Positions 48,809-56,644 of a stretch of DNA of 64,000 bases are shown piece by piece. Every line of letters begins with the position of its first letter. Position 1 is the stretch's first letter. A model generated the notes under the pieces. The model saw only the letters and a program-made list of their open reading frames with translations, was not told the origin of the DNA and made no database searches. The stretch is from Rhodovulum sp. P5 (GTDB taxonomy: Bacteria > Pseudomonadota > Alphaproteobacteria > Rhodobacterales > Rhodobacteraceae): NCBI RefSeq assembly GCF_002079305.1, contig NZ_CP015039.1, positions 1,509,501 through 1,573,500 of the forward strand. The letters run 5' to 3'. The position numbers and the translations under genes are program-made.

Positions 48809-48845
48809 GCTCCGAAGCGGTCATATATTTTGACCGGTTCGGAGC
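48809..48845. promoter_or_regulatory. Long inverted repeat overlapping the ribosome site of the FadR-type regulator
   Basis: GCTCCGAA at 48809-48816 pairs with TTCGGAGC at 48838-48845, and the inner CGGTCA / TGACCG continue the symmetry around an AT-rich centre. The GGAG in the right arm is also the likely ribosome site of the next gene, whose ATG is at 48853. GntR/FadR proteins bind palindromes with GGTC-n-GACC cores, so this is a likely autoregulatory operator. As RNA it would hide the ribosome site. It could also stop transcription from the OmpA-type gene. Confidence 0.6.
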
Positions 48846-48852
48846 AGCCAAC

Positions 48853-49623
48853 ATGCCATTTCAGAAAATCCAGCCCGAAAAGCTCTCTCATGCCGTGGTG
48901 CGGCAGATCGAGTTGCTGATCCTGCGCGGTATCCTGCGCCCGGGCGAGCGCCTGCCGTCAGAGCGCGACCTGTCGGAAAAGCTGGGCGTTTCCCGCCCCT
49001 CCCTGCGCGAGGCGATTTCCGAATTGCAGGACCGTGGCCTGCTGGTCAGCCGGGCCGGGGCGGGCGTCTATGTGGCCGAGGTGCTGGGCGCAGCCTTTTC
49101 CGACGCGCTGATCCGGCTGATGGGCACCCATGAGGAGGCGCTGTTCGACTACATCGCCTTCCGGCGCGATCTGGAAGGGCTGGCCGCCGAACGCGCGGCG
49201 CTTCTCGCCTCGACCACCGATCTGCAGGTCATCGGCGCGATCCTTGCCAAGATGGAAGCCGCCCACGACAAGCGCGACCCGACGGACGAGGCGCGGCTGG
49301 ATGCGGAATTTCACCTCGCCATCATCGAGGCCAGCCACAACGTGGTCATGCTGCACATGATCCGGGCGATGTTCGATCTTTTGCGGCAGGGCGTGTTCTA
49401 CAACCGGCAGATCATGTTCGGCCAGCGCACGACCCGCGACATGCTGCTGGACCAGCACCGCGCGATCAACGATGCCCTGCAGGCCCGCGACCCCACGGGC
49501 GCCCGGACCGCCGTGGAACGGCACCTCGACTATGTCGAAGAAGCGCTGAGCGCGCAGCTTCAGTCCGAACGGAACGAGGCCGTGGCGCGCCAGCGGCTGG
49601 AACACGAACTGGGCAAGACCTGA
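48853..49623 (+). CDS. FadR/GntR-family transcription regulator (FCD domain)
   Basis: The 256-residue regulator has an N-terminal winged helix (AVVRQIELLILRGILRPGERLPSERDLSEKLGVSRPSLREAI) and a helical FCD ligand domain from about residue 90, with D-x-x-F-H in DAEFHLAIIEASHN and a later H in DQHRAI as metal-binding candidates. It resembles PdhR/LldR/GlcC regulators that respond to organic acids such as pyruvate, lactate or glycolate. The aminotransferase that follows handles glyoxylate, so glycolate or glyoxylate is a possible effector. Confidence 0.9.
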   Translation: MPFQKIQPEKLSHAVVRQIELLILRGILRPGERLPSERDLSEKLGVSRPSLREAISELQDRGLLVSRAGAGVYVAEVLGAAFSDALIRLMGTHEEALFDYIAFRRDLEGLAAERAALLASTTDLQVIGAILAKMEAAHDKRDPTDEARLDAEFHLAIIEASHNVVMLHMIRAMFDLLRQGVFYNRQIMFGQRTTRDMLLDQHRAINDALQARDPTGARTAVERHLDYVEEALSAQLQSERNEAVARQRLEHELGKT

Positions 49624-49738
49624 CCGCCGGTTCCCCGGGCCTGCATCGGGCCATGTGGAACCAGCGGCGGCTTTTTGACTGGCGGACCGGCGTTCCGGGT
49701 CCTAGACGTGATAGGGAAAATTCAGAGGAGGTCCCGCG

Positions 49739-50872
49739 TTGCCCGGCTTGCGTCCCGATGTCGATCCCGATGGTCTGAGCGAATTCTCGGTGGTCTTCAC
49801 CGACCGGTCCCTGAACCACATGTCGGCCAAATTCCAGGGGGTCATGCGCGATATCTCCGCCATGCTGCGCGAGGTCTATGGCGCAGAGGCCGTCGCATTG
49901 GTGCCCGGTGGCGGCACCTTCGCGATGGAGGCCGTGGCACGCCAGTTCGCAACCGGGCGCCGCGCGCTGATCGTGCGCAATGGCTGGTTCTCCTACCGCT
50001 GGACGCAGATATTCGAGGCCGGCGGCTTTGCCGCGGACACGACCGTCGTCATGGCACGCCCCGCCGGCAACATACCGCAGGCACCTTTCGCGCCGCCGCC
50101 GATCGAGGATGTGATCGCCGCGATCAGGAACGACAAGCCGGAAGTCGTCTTCGCCCCCCATGTCGAGACGTCCTCGGGCATCATCCTGCCCGACGACTAC
50201 ATCACGCAGATGGCCGCGGCCGCGCACGAGGTCGGCGCGCTGATGGTACTCGACTGCATCGCGTCGGGCTGCGTCTGGGTGGACATGTCGAAAACCGGCG
50301 TGGACGTTCTGATCTCGGCCCCGCAAAAGGGCTGGTCGGCCTCCCCCTCGGCGGGGATGGTGATGCTGTCGGCCCTTGCGGCCGAACGGCTGGACGGCAC
50401 CGCGTCGAATTCCTTCGCGATGGACCTGAAGAAATGGCGCGCAATCATGAAGGCGTATGAGGATGGCGGACATGCCTATCATGCCACCATGCCAACCGAT
50501 GCGCTGGTGGGGCTTCGTGATGCGATGACAGAGACCAGGGCGATGGGCTTTGACGCCGCGAAAGACGCGCAATGGGCACTGGGCAATGCGGTGCGCGAGA
50601 TGCTGGCCGGAATGGGCGTGGTTTCAGTCGCGGCCCCGGGCTTTGGCGCGCCGGGGGTGGTGGTGTCGTTCACCAGCGACCCGGATATCCAGAACGGCCG
50701 CAAGTTTTTGGCCGAGGGGATGCAGATCGCCGCGGGCGTGCCGTTGCAGGTGGGTGAGGGTGCCGAGTTCCGGACCTTCCGGCTCGGTCTCTTCGGCCTC
50801 GACAAGCTGGCCGATGTGGACGCGACGCTGGCCCGCCTTCGCCCGGTGCTGGAGCGGGTGCTGGCGGGCTGA
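49739..50872 (+). CDS. Class V aminotransferase, alanine- or serine-glyoxylate type
   Basis: This 377-residue PLP enzyme starts at TTG 49739 with GAGGAGG seven bases upstream; no ATG would give the full N-terminus. PGGGTFAMEAVARQF near residue 56 binds the phosphate, DCIASGCVWVDMSKTGVDV contains the ring-binding Asp, and Lys197 in SAPQKGWSASP is the Schiff-base lysine. The family moves amino groups from alanine or serine to glyoxylate. It follows the FadR-type regulator after 115 bases in the same direction. Confidence 0.88.
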   Translation: MPGLRPDVDPDGLSEFSVVFTDRSLNHMSAKFQGVMRDISAMLREVYGAEAVALVPGGGTFAMEAVARQFATGRRALIVRNGWFSYRWTQIFEAGGFAADTTVVMARPAGNIPQAPFAPPPIEDVIAAIRNDKPEVVFAPHVETSSGIILPDDYITQMAAAAHEVGALMVLDCIASGCVWVDMSKTGVDVLISAPQKGWSASPSAGMVMLSALAAERLDGTASNSFAMDLKKWRAIMKAYEDGGHAYHATMPTDALVGLRDAMTETRAMGFDAAKDAQWALGNAVREMLAGMGVVSVAAPGFGAPGVVVSFTSDPDIQNGRKFLAEGMQIAAGVPLQVGEGAEFRTFRLGLFGLDKLADVDATLARLRPVLERVLAG

Positions 50873-50947
50873 GACCGGCCGCCCGTGCGCCTGACCATTT
50901 CAGTCTGAGGATAACGGCCAGAGCAACGCGCGAAGGTGCGCGATCGA

Positions 50948-50989
50948 CGGGCGAAGGCGCGGCGGCCTTCGGCCAGCTTCCTTCGCCCG
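50948..50989. terminator. Strong hairpin between convergent aminotransferase and stress-protein genes
   Basis: CGGGCGAAGG (50948-50957) pairs perfectly with CCTTCGCCCG (50980-50989), and a smaller hairpin GGCC-TTC-GGCC sits inside. GATCGA and TCGATC continue the stem outside with a small bulge. There is no long T run on either side, but the position between two stops suggests a bidirectional terminator or RNA-stabilising element. Nothing else was seen in 50873-51027. Confidence 0.6.
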
Positions 50990-51027
50990 GTTCTCGATCA
51001 AAGGCGGCAAGAATGCGCGGTGCACGC

Positions 51028-51882
51028 CTACCGCATCAGGACGACCGGCACCTTGCAGGAGCGGATCATCTCCGTCGTCGTCGAGCCGATGACCATGGTC
51101 CGGATGCGGGAATGACCATAGGCGCCCATCACCAGCAGATCGATCCCGCCGGTCTCGACCAGCTCTGCCAGCGCCTTGTCGGGGGCGCCCTTCAGGGTGC
51201 GAACCTCGGCCTCGTGCCCACCTGCGTTCAAGGTCGCGCGCGCATTGTCCAGCGCCTTGCGCAGGTCCGCCGATTCATGGCCCACCGTGGCCACCACGAC
51301 CTCCAGCCCCGAAAACAGCGGGTCGCGCGCCACGTAGTCGACCGCCTTCATCGCGGACACGCCGCCATCATAGGCGATCAGCACCCGCTTGATGGGTGCG
51401 AACGCCCGGTTTGCCACGAAGACGGGCTTGTGGCTGGCGCGCACGATCCGCTCGAAGTTCGACCCAAGATGCGGGCTTTCCAGCCCCGCGGCCTCCCCCC
51501 GTTTGCCGATCACGATCATGTCGGCCACGTCTTCCTTCTGCTCCACCGTGTTGACGATGTCGTCATGGCGCAGCCGGGTGATGACATCGGCCACCCCCTC
51601 GCCCTCGATCAGGGCCTTGGCATCTTCCAGGATCGCGCGGCCCTGCGCCTGAGACAGTTTCGCGTGCTGCTCGTCCAGGTCGGACAACTGCTTCATCAGG
51701 TTGGACCGCGCCCCCAGCCGGATCGAGCCTGACAGGTCCCGCTGCCCCTGCGCCCGGCGCGGGTCGAGCACGTGGTAGAGTTTCACCTGCGCCCCGGTGC
51801 GTTTCGCGATCCACGCCACATGGCGGCACACGCTTTCGGAATAGGCCGAGCCGTCGACCAGCGCCATCAGAATACCGGACAT
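51028..51882 (-). CDS. Universal stress protein with two Usp domains
   Basis: The ATG at 51882 gives 284 residues. Two Usp domains occur in tandem: residues about 3-145 (ILMALVDGSAYSESV to DMIVIGKRGEA) and 155-284 (KRVLIAYDGGVSAMKAV to LLVMGAYGHSRIRTMVIGSTTTEMI). The second has the ATP-binding G-2x-G-9x-G(S/T) signature (GAYGHSRIRTMVIGST). It lies 13 bases after the SulP gene, so both are likely on one transcript and it may modulate the transporter. Confidence 0.92.
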   Translation of the reverse strand: MSGILMALVDGSAYSESVCRHVAWIAKRTGAQVKLYHVLDPRRAQGQRDLSGSIRLGARSNLMKQLSDLDEQHAKLSQAQGRAILEDAKALIEGEGVADVITRLRHDDIVNTVEQKEDVADMIVIGKRGEAAGLESPHLGSNFERIVRASHKPVFVANRAFAPIKRVLIAYDGGVSAMKAVDYVARDPLFSGLEVVVATVGHESADLRKALDNARATLNAGGHEAEVRTLKGAPDKALAELVETGGIDLLVMGAYGHSRIRTMVIGSTTTEMIRSCKVPVVLMR

Positions 51883-51895
51883 TTCCCTTACCCCC

Positions 51896-53380
51896 TCAGT
51901 GCCCCAGCAGGTCTTCCATCGCGCCGGGCTTGTCATGCACGCCCAGCTTGTCGACGATGGTCTCGGATGCCTCGTTCATGCCCCTGATCTCGACCTCGGC
52001 GCCCTCGCGCCGGAACTTCAACACCGCCATGTCAAGCGCTGCAACGGACGAGACGTCCCAGATATGGGCGCGGCTGACATCGATGGTCACGCGCTCCAGC
52101 GCCTCCTTGAAGTCGAAGGCCTTCATGAACTCTTCGGTCGAGGCGAAGAAAAGCTGGCCCTCGACGACATAGGTGCGTTCGCGCCCGTCCGGCGAAATCT
52201 CCGACGTCACGCGGAAAAGCTGCGCGATCTTGGCCGAGAAGAAGATGCCCGAAAGCAGCACACCCACCAGCACCCCGATGGCGAGGTTATGGGTGTAGAC
52301 CACGAAGAACACCGTCGCCAGCATCACGATGGACGACGACCGGGGATGGTCGCGCAACTGCCGGATCGAGGACCAAGAGAACGTCCCGATCGAAACCATG
52401 ATCATGATCGCCACCAGCGCGGGCATCGGGATCTGGCCCACCAGATCGCCCAGCACCACGATCAGGAACAACAGCATCGCGCCCGCGGTGAACGTCGAGA
52501 GCCGCCCGCGCCCGCCGGATTTCACGTTGATCATCGACTGGCCGATCATCGCGCAACCCGCCATGCCGCCGATGAACCCGGTGCAGGTGTTGGCGATGCC
52601 CTGCCCGATGCATTCCTGGTTCCGGTCGCTGGTCGTGTCGGTCAGATCGTCCACGATCGTCTGGGTCATCAGGCTTTCCAGCAGCCCCACCGCCGCGACC
52701 CCGATGGAATAGGGCAGGATGATCTGCAGCGTTTCCAGGGTCAGCGGGATGTCGGGGATCAGGAACACCGGCAGCGTGTCGGGCAGCGCGCCCATGTCGC
52801 TGACCGTGCGCACATCAAGGCCCAACCCCATGCTGACGATGGTCAGCACGATGATGGTCACAAGCGGCGAGGGCACCGCCGTCGTCAGCAGCGGGAACAG
52901 GTAGATGATCGCAAGCCCCGCCGCGACCATCACATAGGTGATCCACGTCACCCCGATCAACTCTGGCACCTGCGCAAGGAAGATCAGGATCGCCAGCGCG
53001 TTCACGAAGCCGGTGATGACCGATCGCGAGACGAAGCGCATCAGGTGCCCCAGCTTCGCAAGCCCCGCCCCGATCTGGATCAGCCCTGCCAGCACGGTTG
53101 CGGCCAACAGATATTGCAGACCGTGCTCCTTCACCAGCGTGACCATCAGCACGGCCGTTGCCGCCGTCGCGGCCGAGATCATGCCGGGCCGCCCGCCGGT
53201 GATCGCCACGATGACCGCGATGGAGAAGGAGGCGTAGAGCCCGACCTTGGGGTCCACGCCCGCGATGATCGAGAACGCGATGGCCTCGGGGATCAGGGCC
53301 AGCGCCACGACAAGCCCCGCAAGGATGTCGCCGCGCACATTGCCGAACCACTGGTCGCGATAGGCGTAAAGTGCTTTCAT
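51896..53380 (-). CDS. SulP/SLC26-family anion transporter with STAS domain
   Basis: The ATG at 53380 with GGGGAGA upstream gives 494 residues. About 11-14 membrane helices include the SulP signature region [27 protein letters not shown] and [30 protein letters not shown] cytoplasmic STAS domain follows from about residue 390. Relatives import sulfate, bicarbonate (BicA-like) or dicarboxylates; the substrate is not settled here. No cys genes or carbonic anhydrase are nearby. It is divergent from the B12 operon. Confidence 0.9.
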   Translation of the reverse strand: MKALYAYRDQWFGNVRGDILAGLVVALALIPEAIAFSIIAGVDPKVGLYASFSIAVIVAITGGRPGMISAATAATAVLMVTLVKEHGLQYLLAATVLAGLIQIGAGLAKLGHLMRFVSRSVITGFVNALAILIFLAQVPELIGVTWITYVMVAAGLAIIYLFPLLTTAVPSPLVTIIVLTIVSMGLGLDVRTVSDMGALPDTLPVFLIPDIPLTLETLQIILPYSIGVAAVGLLESLMTQTIVDDLTDTTSDRNQECIGQGIANTCTGFIGGMAGCAMIGQSMINVKSGGRGRLSTFTAGAMLLFLIVVLGDLVGQIPMPALVAIMIMVSIGTFSWSSIRQLRDHPRSSSIVMLATVFFVVYTHNLAIGVLVGVLLSGIFFSAKIAQLFRVTSEISPDGRERTYVVEGQLFFASTEEFMKAFDFKEALERVTIDVSRAHIWDVSSVAALDMAVLKFRREGAEVEIRGMNEASETIVDKLGVHDKPGAMEDLLGH

Positions 53381-53642
53381 GATCTCCCCGCTGGTGGGGC
53401 GCCGCAGCCCCGCTGAGGCGGCTGACGCTCTGGGTTGTCGATGGTCCGGACCACTGGCGCGCAAGGCGGCCGCCCGGTGAAACACCGGACCCGGGCGAGT
53501 CGCGCCTTGGATACAGAAGTTGCGCCCGAAGGCAAACCGGCAAAGGCGGCCGTTTCCCGCGCGGCCCCCGCCGGATTGCCCATCGGCGCGGCGCATCCGC
53601 CCTTTTCCGATTTACAGACAGGCCCCGGGTTTGATAGCTGCA

Positions 53643-53833
53643 AGGTGATGGTTTCCCGATACGGACCTGTCCGCCGGGAAAAAGGGAATGCGGTGCGGCG
53701 CCCTACGATGCGCCAAATCCGCAACTGCCCCCGCAACTGTGAGCGGAGAGCAGCGCCGATCATGCCACTGCGACAGATCGCGGGAAGGCCGGCGCTTGTG
53801 AGGACCCGCAAGTCAGGAGACCTGCCATCGCAT
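53643..53833 (+). promoter_or_regulatory. Cobalamin riboswitch controlling exbB-exbD-exbD-tonB
   Basis: The B12 box AGTCAGGAGACCTGCC is at 53811-53826, and the conserved core includes GGGAAAAAGGGAA, CCGCAACTGCCCCCGCAACTGT, GAGCAGCGCC and GCCACTG. The ends AGGTGATGG and CCATCGCAT can close the P1 helix. Binding of adenosylcobalamin normally switches off the downstream gene. exbB begins 48 bases later, so the riboswitch likely acts on translation or early termination of the energy-transducer operon. The rest of the gap 53381-53642 holds the divergent promoters; no gene was seen there. Confidence 0.95.
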
Positions 53834-53881
53834 CGCAACCCGAACCCGGGGCGGGGCGCCCCGGCAGGAGGCCGCAACGCC

Positions 53882-54592
53882 ATGGACATACCCTCTTCTC
53901 CCTTCGCCGCAGCCCTTGGCAGACCGTTCGCCGATCTTGCGGCGCTCTTCGACAAGGGCGGCCCCGCGATCTGGGCCATAGCCGCGCTTTCGGTCGTGAC
54001 TGTCGCGCTGGTCCTGTGGAAGACGTGGCGCTTGCTGTCATCGGGGGCGTTTTCGGGCGGGCGGCGCACGGCGCAGGCGGCCGCACTCTGGCAACAGGGG
54101 AACCATGACGCGGCGCTGGCGCTGGTCGAGGGGCGCCGGTCGCTTCGGGCGCGGATGGCCAGGGCCGCGATGCGGGCCCTGCGCGATCCCGGCCTGAGCA
54201 TCGAGGCCGCCGAGGCCGAAACCGGCCGCGTGGCCCGCGCACTGCTGAGCGAGGCGCGCACCGGTCTGCGGTCGCTGGAACTGATCGCCACGGTCGCCCC
54301 CCTGCTGGGGCTTCTGGGCACCGTGATGGGCATGATCGGTGCGTTTCAGGCGCTGGAGGCCACGGGCAACCGCGCCGATGCCGCGGTACTGGCCGGCGGC
54401 ATATGGGAGGCGCTTCTGACCACCGCGGCGGGCATGGCCGTGGCCATCGTCGCCTCTGTCGCGCTGGTGTGGTTCGAAAGCATCGCCGAACGGCTGCGCC
54501 ATGACATGGAAGACGCCGCAACGGTGATCTTCCTGCGGGCAAGGCCGCGCGCCGCGCTCGTGCCGGGCAGACGGCCCGACGCCGCGGCATGA
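53882..54592 (+). CDS. exbB: ExbB-family proton channel subunit
   Basis: The ATG at 53882 is preceded by GGAGG; the protein is 236 residues. It has three membrane helices: one near residues 33-53 (AIWAIAALSVVTVALVLW) and two in the second half (LELIATVAPLLGLLGTVMGMI and LTTAAGMAVAIVASVALVWFE), the MotA/TolQ/ExbB domain. It would form the pentamer that energises TonB for outer-membrane B12 uptake, given the riboswitch and btu genes. It overlaps exbD by 4 bases. Confidence 0.93.
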   Translation: MDIPSSPFAAALGRPFADLAALFDKGGPAIWAIAALSVVTVALVLWKTWRLLSSGAFSGGRRTAQAAALWQQGNHDAALALVEGRRSLRARMARAAMRALRDPGLSIEAAEAETGRVARALLSEARTGLRSLELIATVAPLLGLLGTVMGMIGAFQALEATGNRADAAVLAGGIWEALLTTAAGMAVAIVASVALVWFESIAERLRHDMEDAATVIFLRARPRAALVPGRRPDAAA

Positions 54593-54969
54593 GTTTCTCC
54601 TTCGGGGCGCCCCCGCGCCCGCGCCGGCCCAATCTGACGCCGATGATCGACGTGGTGTTCCTGCTGCTGGTGTTTTTCATGCTCGCCTCCCGCTTCGGTT
54701 CGGACATGGTTGTGCCGCTGACCCTTGCCGGGACGGGCGGCACCTATGCCGGCCCACCCCGGCTGGTCGATATCCACCCCGATGCGCTGTCCCTGAACGG
54801 CGTGGCCGTGGATGGGGCGAATATCGCGGGGCGGCTGGCGCCACTGATGTCCTCCGACGCCGACATGGTCGTCCTCCGGGCACGCGACGGGGCCGATCTG
54901 CAGCGGGTCATCGCGGTGATGGAACGGCTGGAGGCCGCCGGGTTCAGCCGCCTGGTGCTTGTGGAATAG
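54589..54969 (+). CDS. exbD: ExbD-family subunit, first copy with the catalytic Asp
   Basis: The 126-residue protein has a short cytoplasmic tail, a membrane helix with Asp21 in LTPMIDVVFLLLVFFM, and a periplasmic domain ending VIAVMERLEAAGFSRLVLVE. Asp21 is equivalent to the essential proton-carrying Asp25 of E. coli ExbD. It overlaps exbB by 4 bases and is followed after 4 bases by a second exbD. Confidence 0.93.
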   Translation: MSFSFGAPPRPRRPNLTPMIDVVFLLLVFFMLASRFGSDMVVPLTLAGTGGTYAGPPRLVDIHPDALSLNGVAVDGANIAGRLAPLMSSDADMVVLRARDGADLQRVIAVMERLEAAGFSRLVLVE

Positions 54970-54973
54970 GCCC

Positions 54974-55378
54974 ATGCTGATCCCTGCCCCCCCGCGCCCG
55001 CCCCGCCGCGAGATGGTCCTGCCGATGATCAACGTGGTGTTCCTGCTGTTGGTCTTTTTCATGCTGGCGGCGCGTGTTGCCCCGCCGGACCCGTTGCCGG
55101 TGACCCTGCCGGAGGCTGCTGCCGGCGATCCGGCCGACGGCCCGCTTGTCCTTCACCTCGGTGCGAACGGACAACTCGCCTTTCGCGATGCGATGGGGGA
55201 AGACGCCGCCCTGACCGCCCTTCGCGTCGCGCTGGGCGATGCCGAACGCGATGGCCCGATGCCCAAGGTGCTGCTGCGCGCAGACCGCGCGGTGCCCGGG
55301 GCGAGGGTCGCGGCACTGCTCCCGCAACTCGCCGCGCTGGGGCTGCGCGACGTGTCGCTGGTGACGTCGCGGCCATGA
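54974..55378 (+). CDS. ExbD-family subunit, second copy with Asn replacing the essential Asp
   Basis: The 134-residue protein from ATG 54974 is very like the first copy in the helix LPMINVVFLLLVFFML, and the DNA is nearly identical there, so it is a tandem duplicate. Codon 20 at 55031-55033 is AAC (Asn) where the first copy has GAC (Asp). In ExbD and TolR this Asp is needed for proton flow. The periplasmic domain differs more and is Pro-rich at its start. An upstream TTG at 54959 is a possible alternative start. The stop overlaps the tonB start. Confidence 0.88.
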   Translation: MLIPAPPRPPRREMVLPMINVVFLLLVFFMLAARVAPPDPLPVTLPEAAAGDPADGPLVLHLGANGQLAFRDAMGEDAALTALRVALGDAERDGPMPKVLLRADRAVPGARVAALLPQLAALGLRDVSLVTSRP

Positions 55379-56230
55379 CACGCTGGCTGGAAGCGCCGGT
55401 CTTTCTTGGCCTGGCCGTCCTGCTGCACCTCGCCGCGGTCGGCCTTCGCCCCGGCAACGGCGGGTCGGCCGGGGGTGGCGACGGGGGATGGCCCACGCCT
55501 CGATCGAGGCCGCACCGGCCGAGTTGGCGGCCCTTGTCGACGCGTGGGAAGACCCGCCCGAGGCGGTCCAGACGCTCGCCGCACCGAACGCGCCCCTTGC
55601 GCTGCCTCACCTTCCGGACAGAGCGGACGCGTTTGTCGAAGCGTCCCCGCCGCTGGCCGCCCTTCCCGCGCCAAGCGCCCTGCCCTCCATCGCGGCGCCG
55701 GACACATCCCCCACCCCGGCCGTGCCAGCCCCTGCCAAGCCCCTGCCGCAGCCGCAAGCCGAACCGGCCGACGCCCCGCCCATCGCCGCCCCCGTCCGCA
55801 GGCGCGGCCACACGCCGCCCCCGCGACCAAGGCACCAACAGCCGCGCCTGCGGCGGCACCGCAACGGGCCGCGGGAACCGGGGGCAAGGGGCATGCCGGG
55901 CGCGCCGCGTCCCCGGCCGCATCGACGCTGTCAGAGGCCCGCGCCCACAGCCTGATCGCGAAATGGGGGGCCGGGATCAGGGCCCGTGTCGAACGGCGCA
56001 AGCGATACCCGCGCGCAGCGGGCCGTGCCGCGGGCACCGTGACCATCGCCCTGACCGTGGCCCCCGACGGGCGCCTGCAAAGCGCCCATATCGCGCGCAC
56101 CTCGGGGCACCCGGCACTCGACGCGGCCGCCCTTGGCGCGGTGCGCGCCGCCGCTCCCTTCGCACGGGCCGCGAAAGGGCTGACCGACAGCAGCTACCGC
56201 TTTACCCTGCCGATCCGGTTTGCACCGTGA
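55375..56230 (+). pseudogene. tonB: tonB with two apparent -1 frameshifts
   Basis: The reading starts at ATG 55375 (overlapping exbD stop) with a membrane anchor FLGLAVLLHLAAVGL. It leaves that frame near the G runs at 55471-55487, continues in a second frame as a Pro and Ala-rich spacer (IEAAPAELAALVDAWEDPPEA), and changes again near CCCCC at 55789-55793 to a third frame, which encodes a normal TonB C-terminal domain (GTVTIALTVAPDGRLQSAHI to SYRFTLPIRF). Each change is explained by one missing base; repair would give about 285 residues. Either sequencing or assembly error at homopolymers or true loss is possible. Confidence 0.8.
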
Positions 56231-56315
56231 AGGTTCGCGGGATGCAGCCATGCCACAGTTGCATGACAGGCGCGGTCCCCCCTTGGCGGCCCCGGTGATT
56301 CTGCGCAATATGCGC

Positions 56316-56498
56316 CCGTTCTGGTCCGCGCGGTTCGCCGCGTGGTGAAAAGGGAACACGGTGCGGCGCCCGGTGCGCCAAGTCCGTGACTGCCCCCGCA
56401 ACTGTAAGCGGAGAGCAGCGCCGACAACGCCACTGCGGACCCCCGCGGGAAGGCCGGTGACTGCGACGACCCGCGAGTCAGGAGACCTGCCGGAACGG
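56316..56498 (+). promoter_or_regulatory. Cobalamin riboswitch controlling btuB-btuFCD-cbiZ
   Basis: The B12 box AGTCAGGAGACCTGCC lies at about 56476-56491. Preceding core elements are GTGAAAAGGGAA, CCGTGACTGCCCCCGCAACTGT, GAGCAGCGCC and GCCACTG. The ends CCGTTCTGG (56316-56324) and CCGGAACGG (56490-56498) close P1 with one G-U. The btuB ATG is 147 bases downstream. The middle part is very like the upstream exbB riboswitch. The remaining bases 56231-56315 and 56499-56644 contain no gene. Confidence 0.96.
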
Positions 56499-56644
56499 CT
56501 CACCCGGTTCCCGTGCGGGGCGCGCGGCGGACGGCGGACCATTCCGCAGTGGTGGCGACGAGAGCCGTCAGCGGAACGGGCAACCCCTTCCGAAGACATA
56601 CACAATAGAAGTGCAGCCTTTGGTTGCACAGTTCGGGGGAAGAC

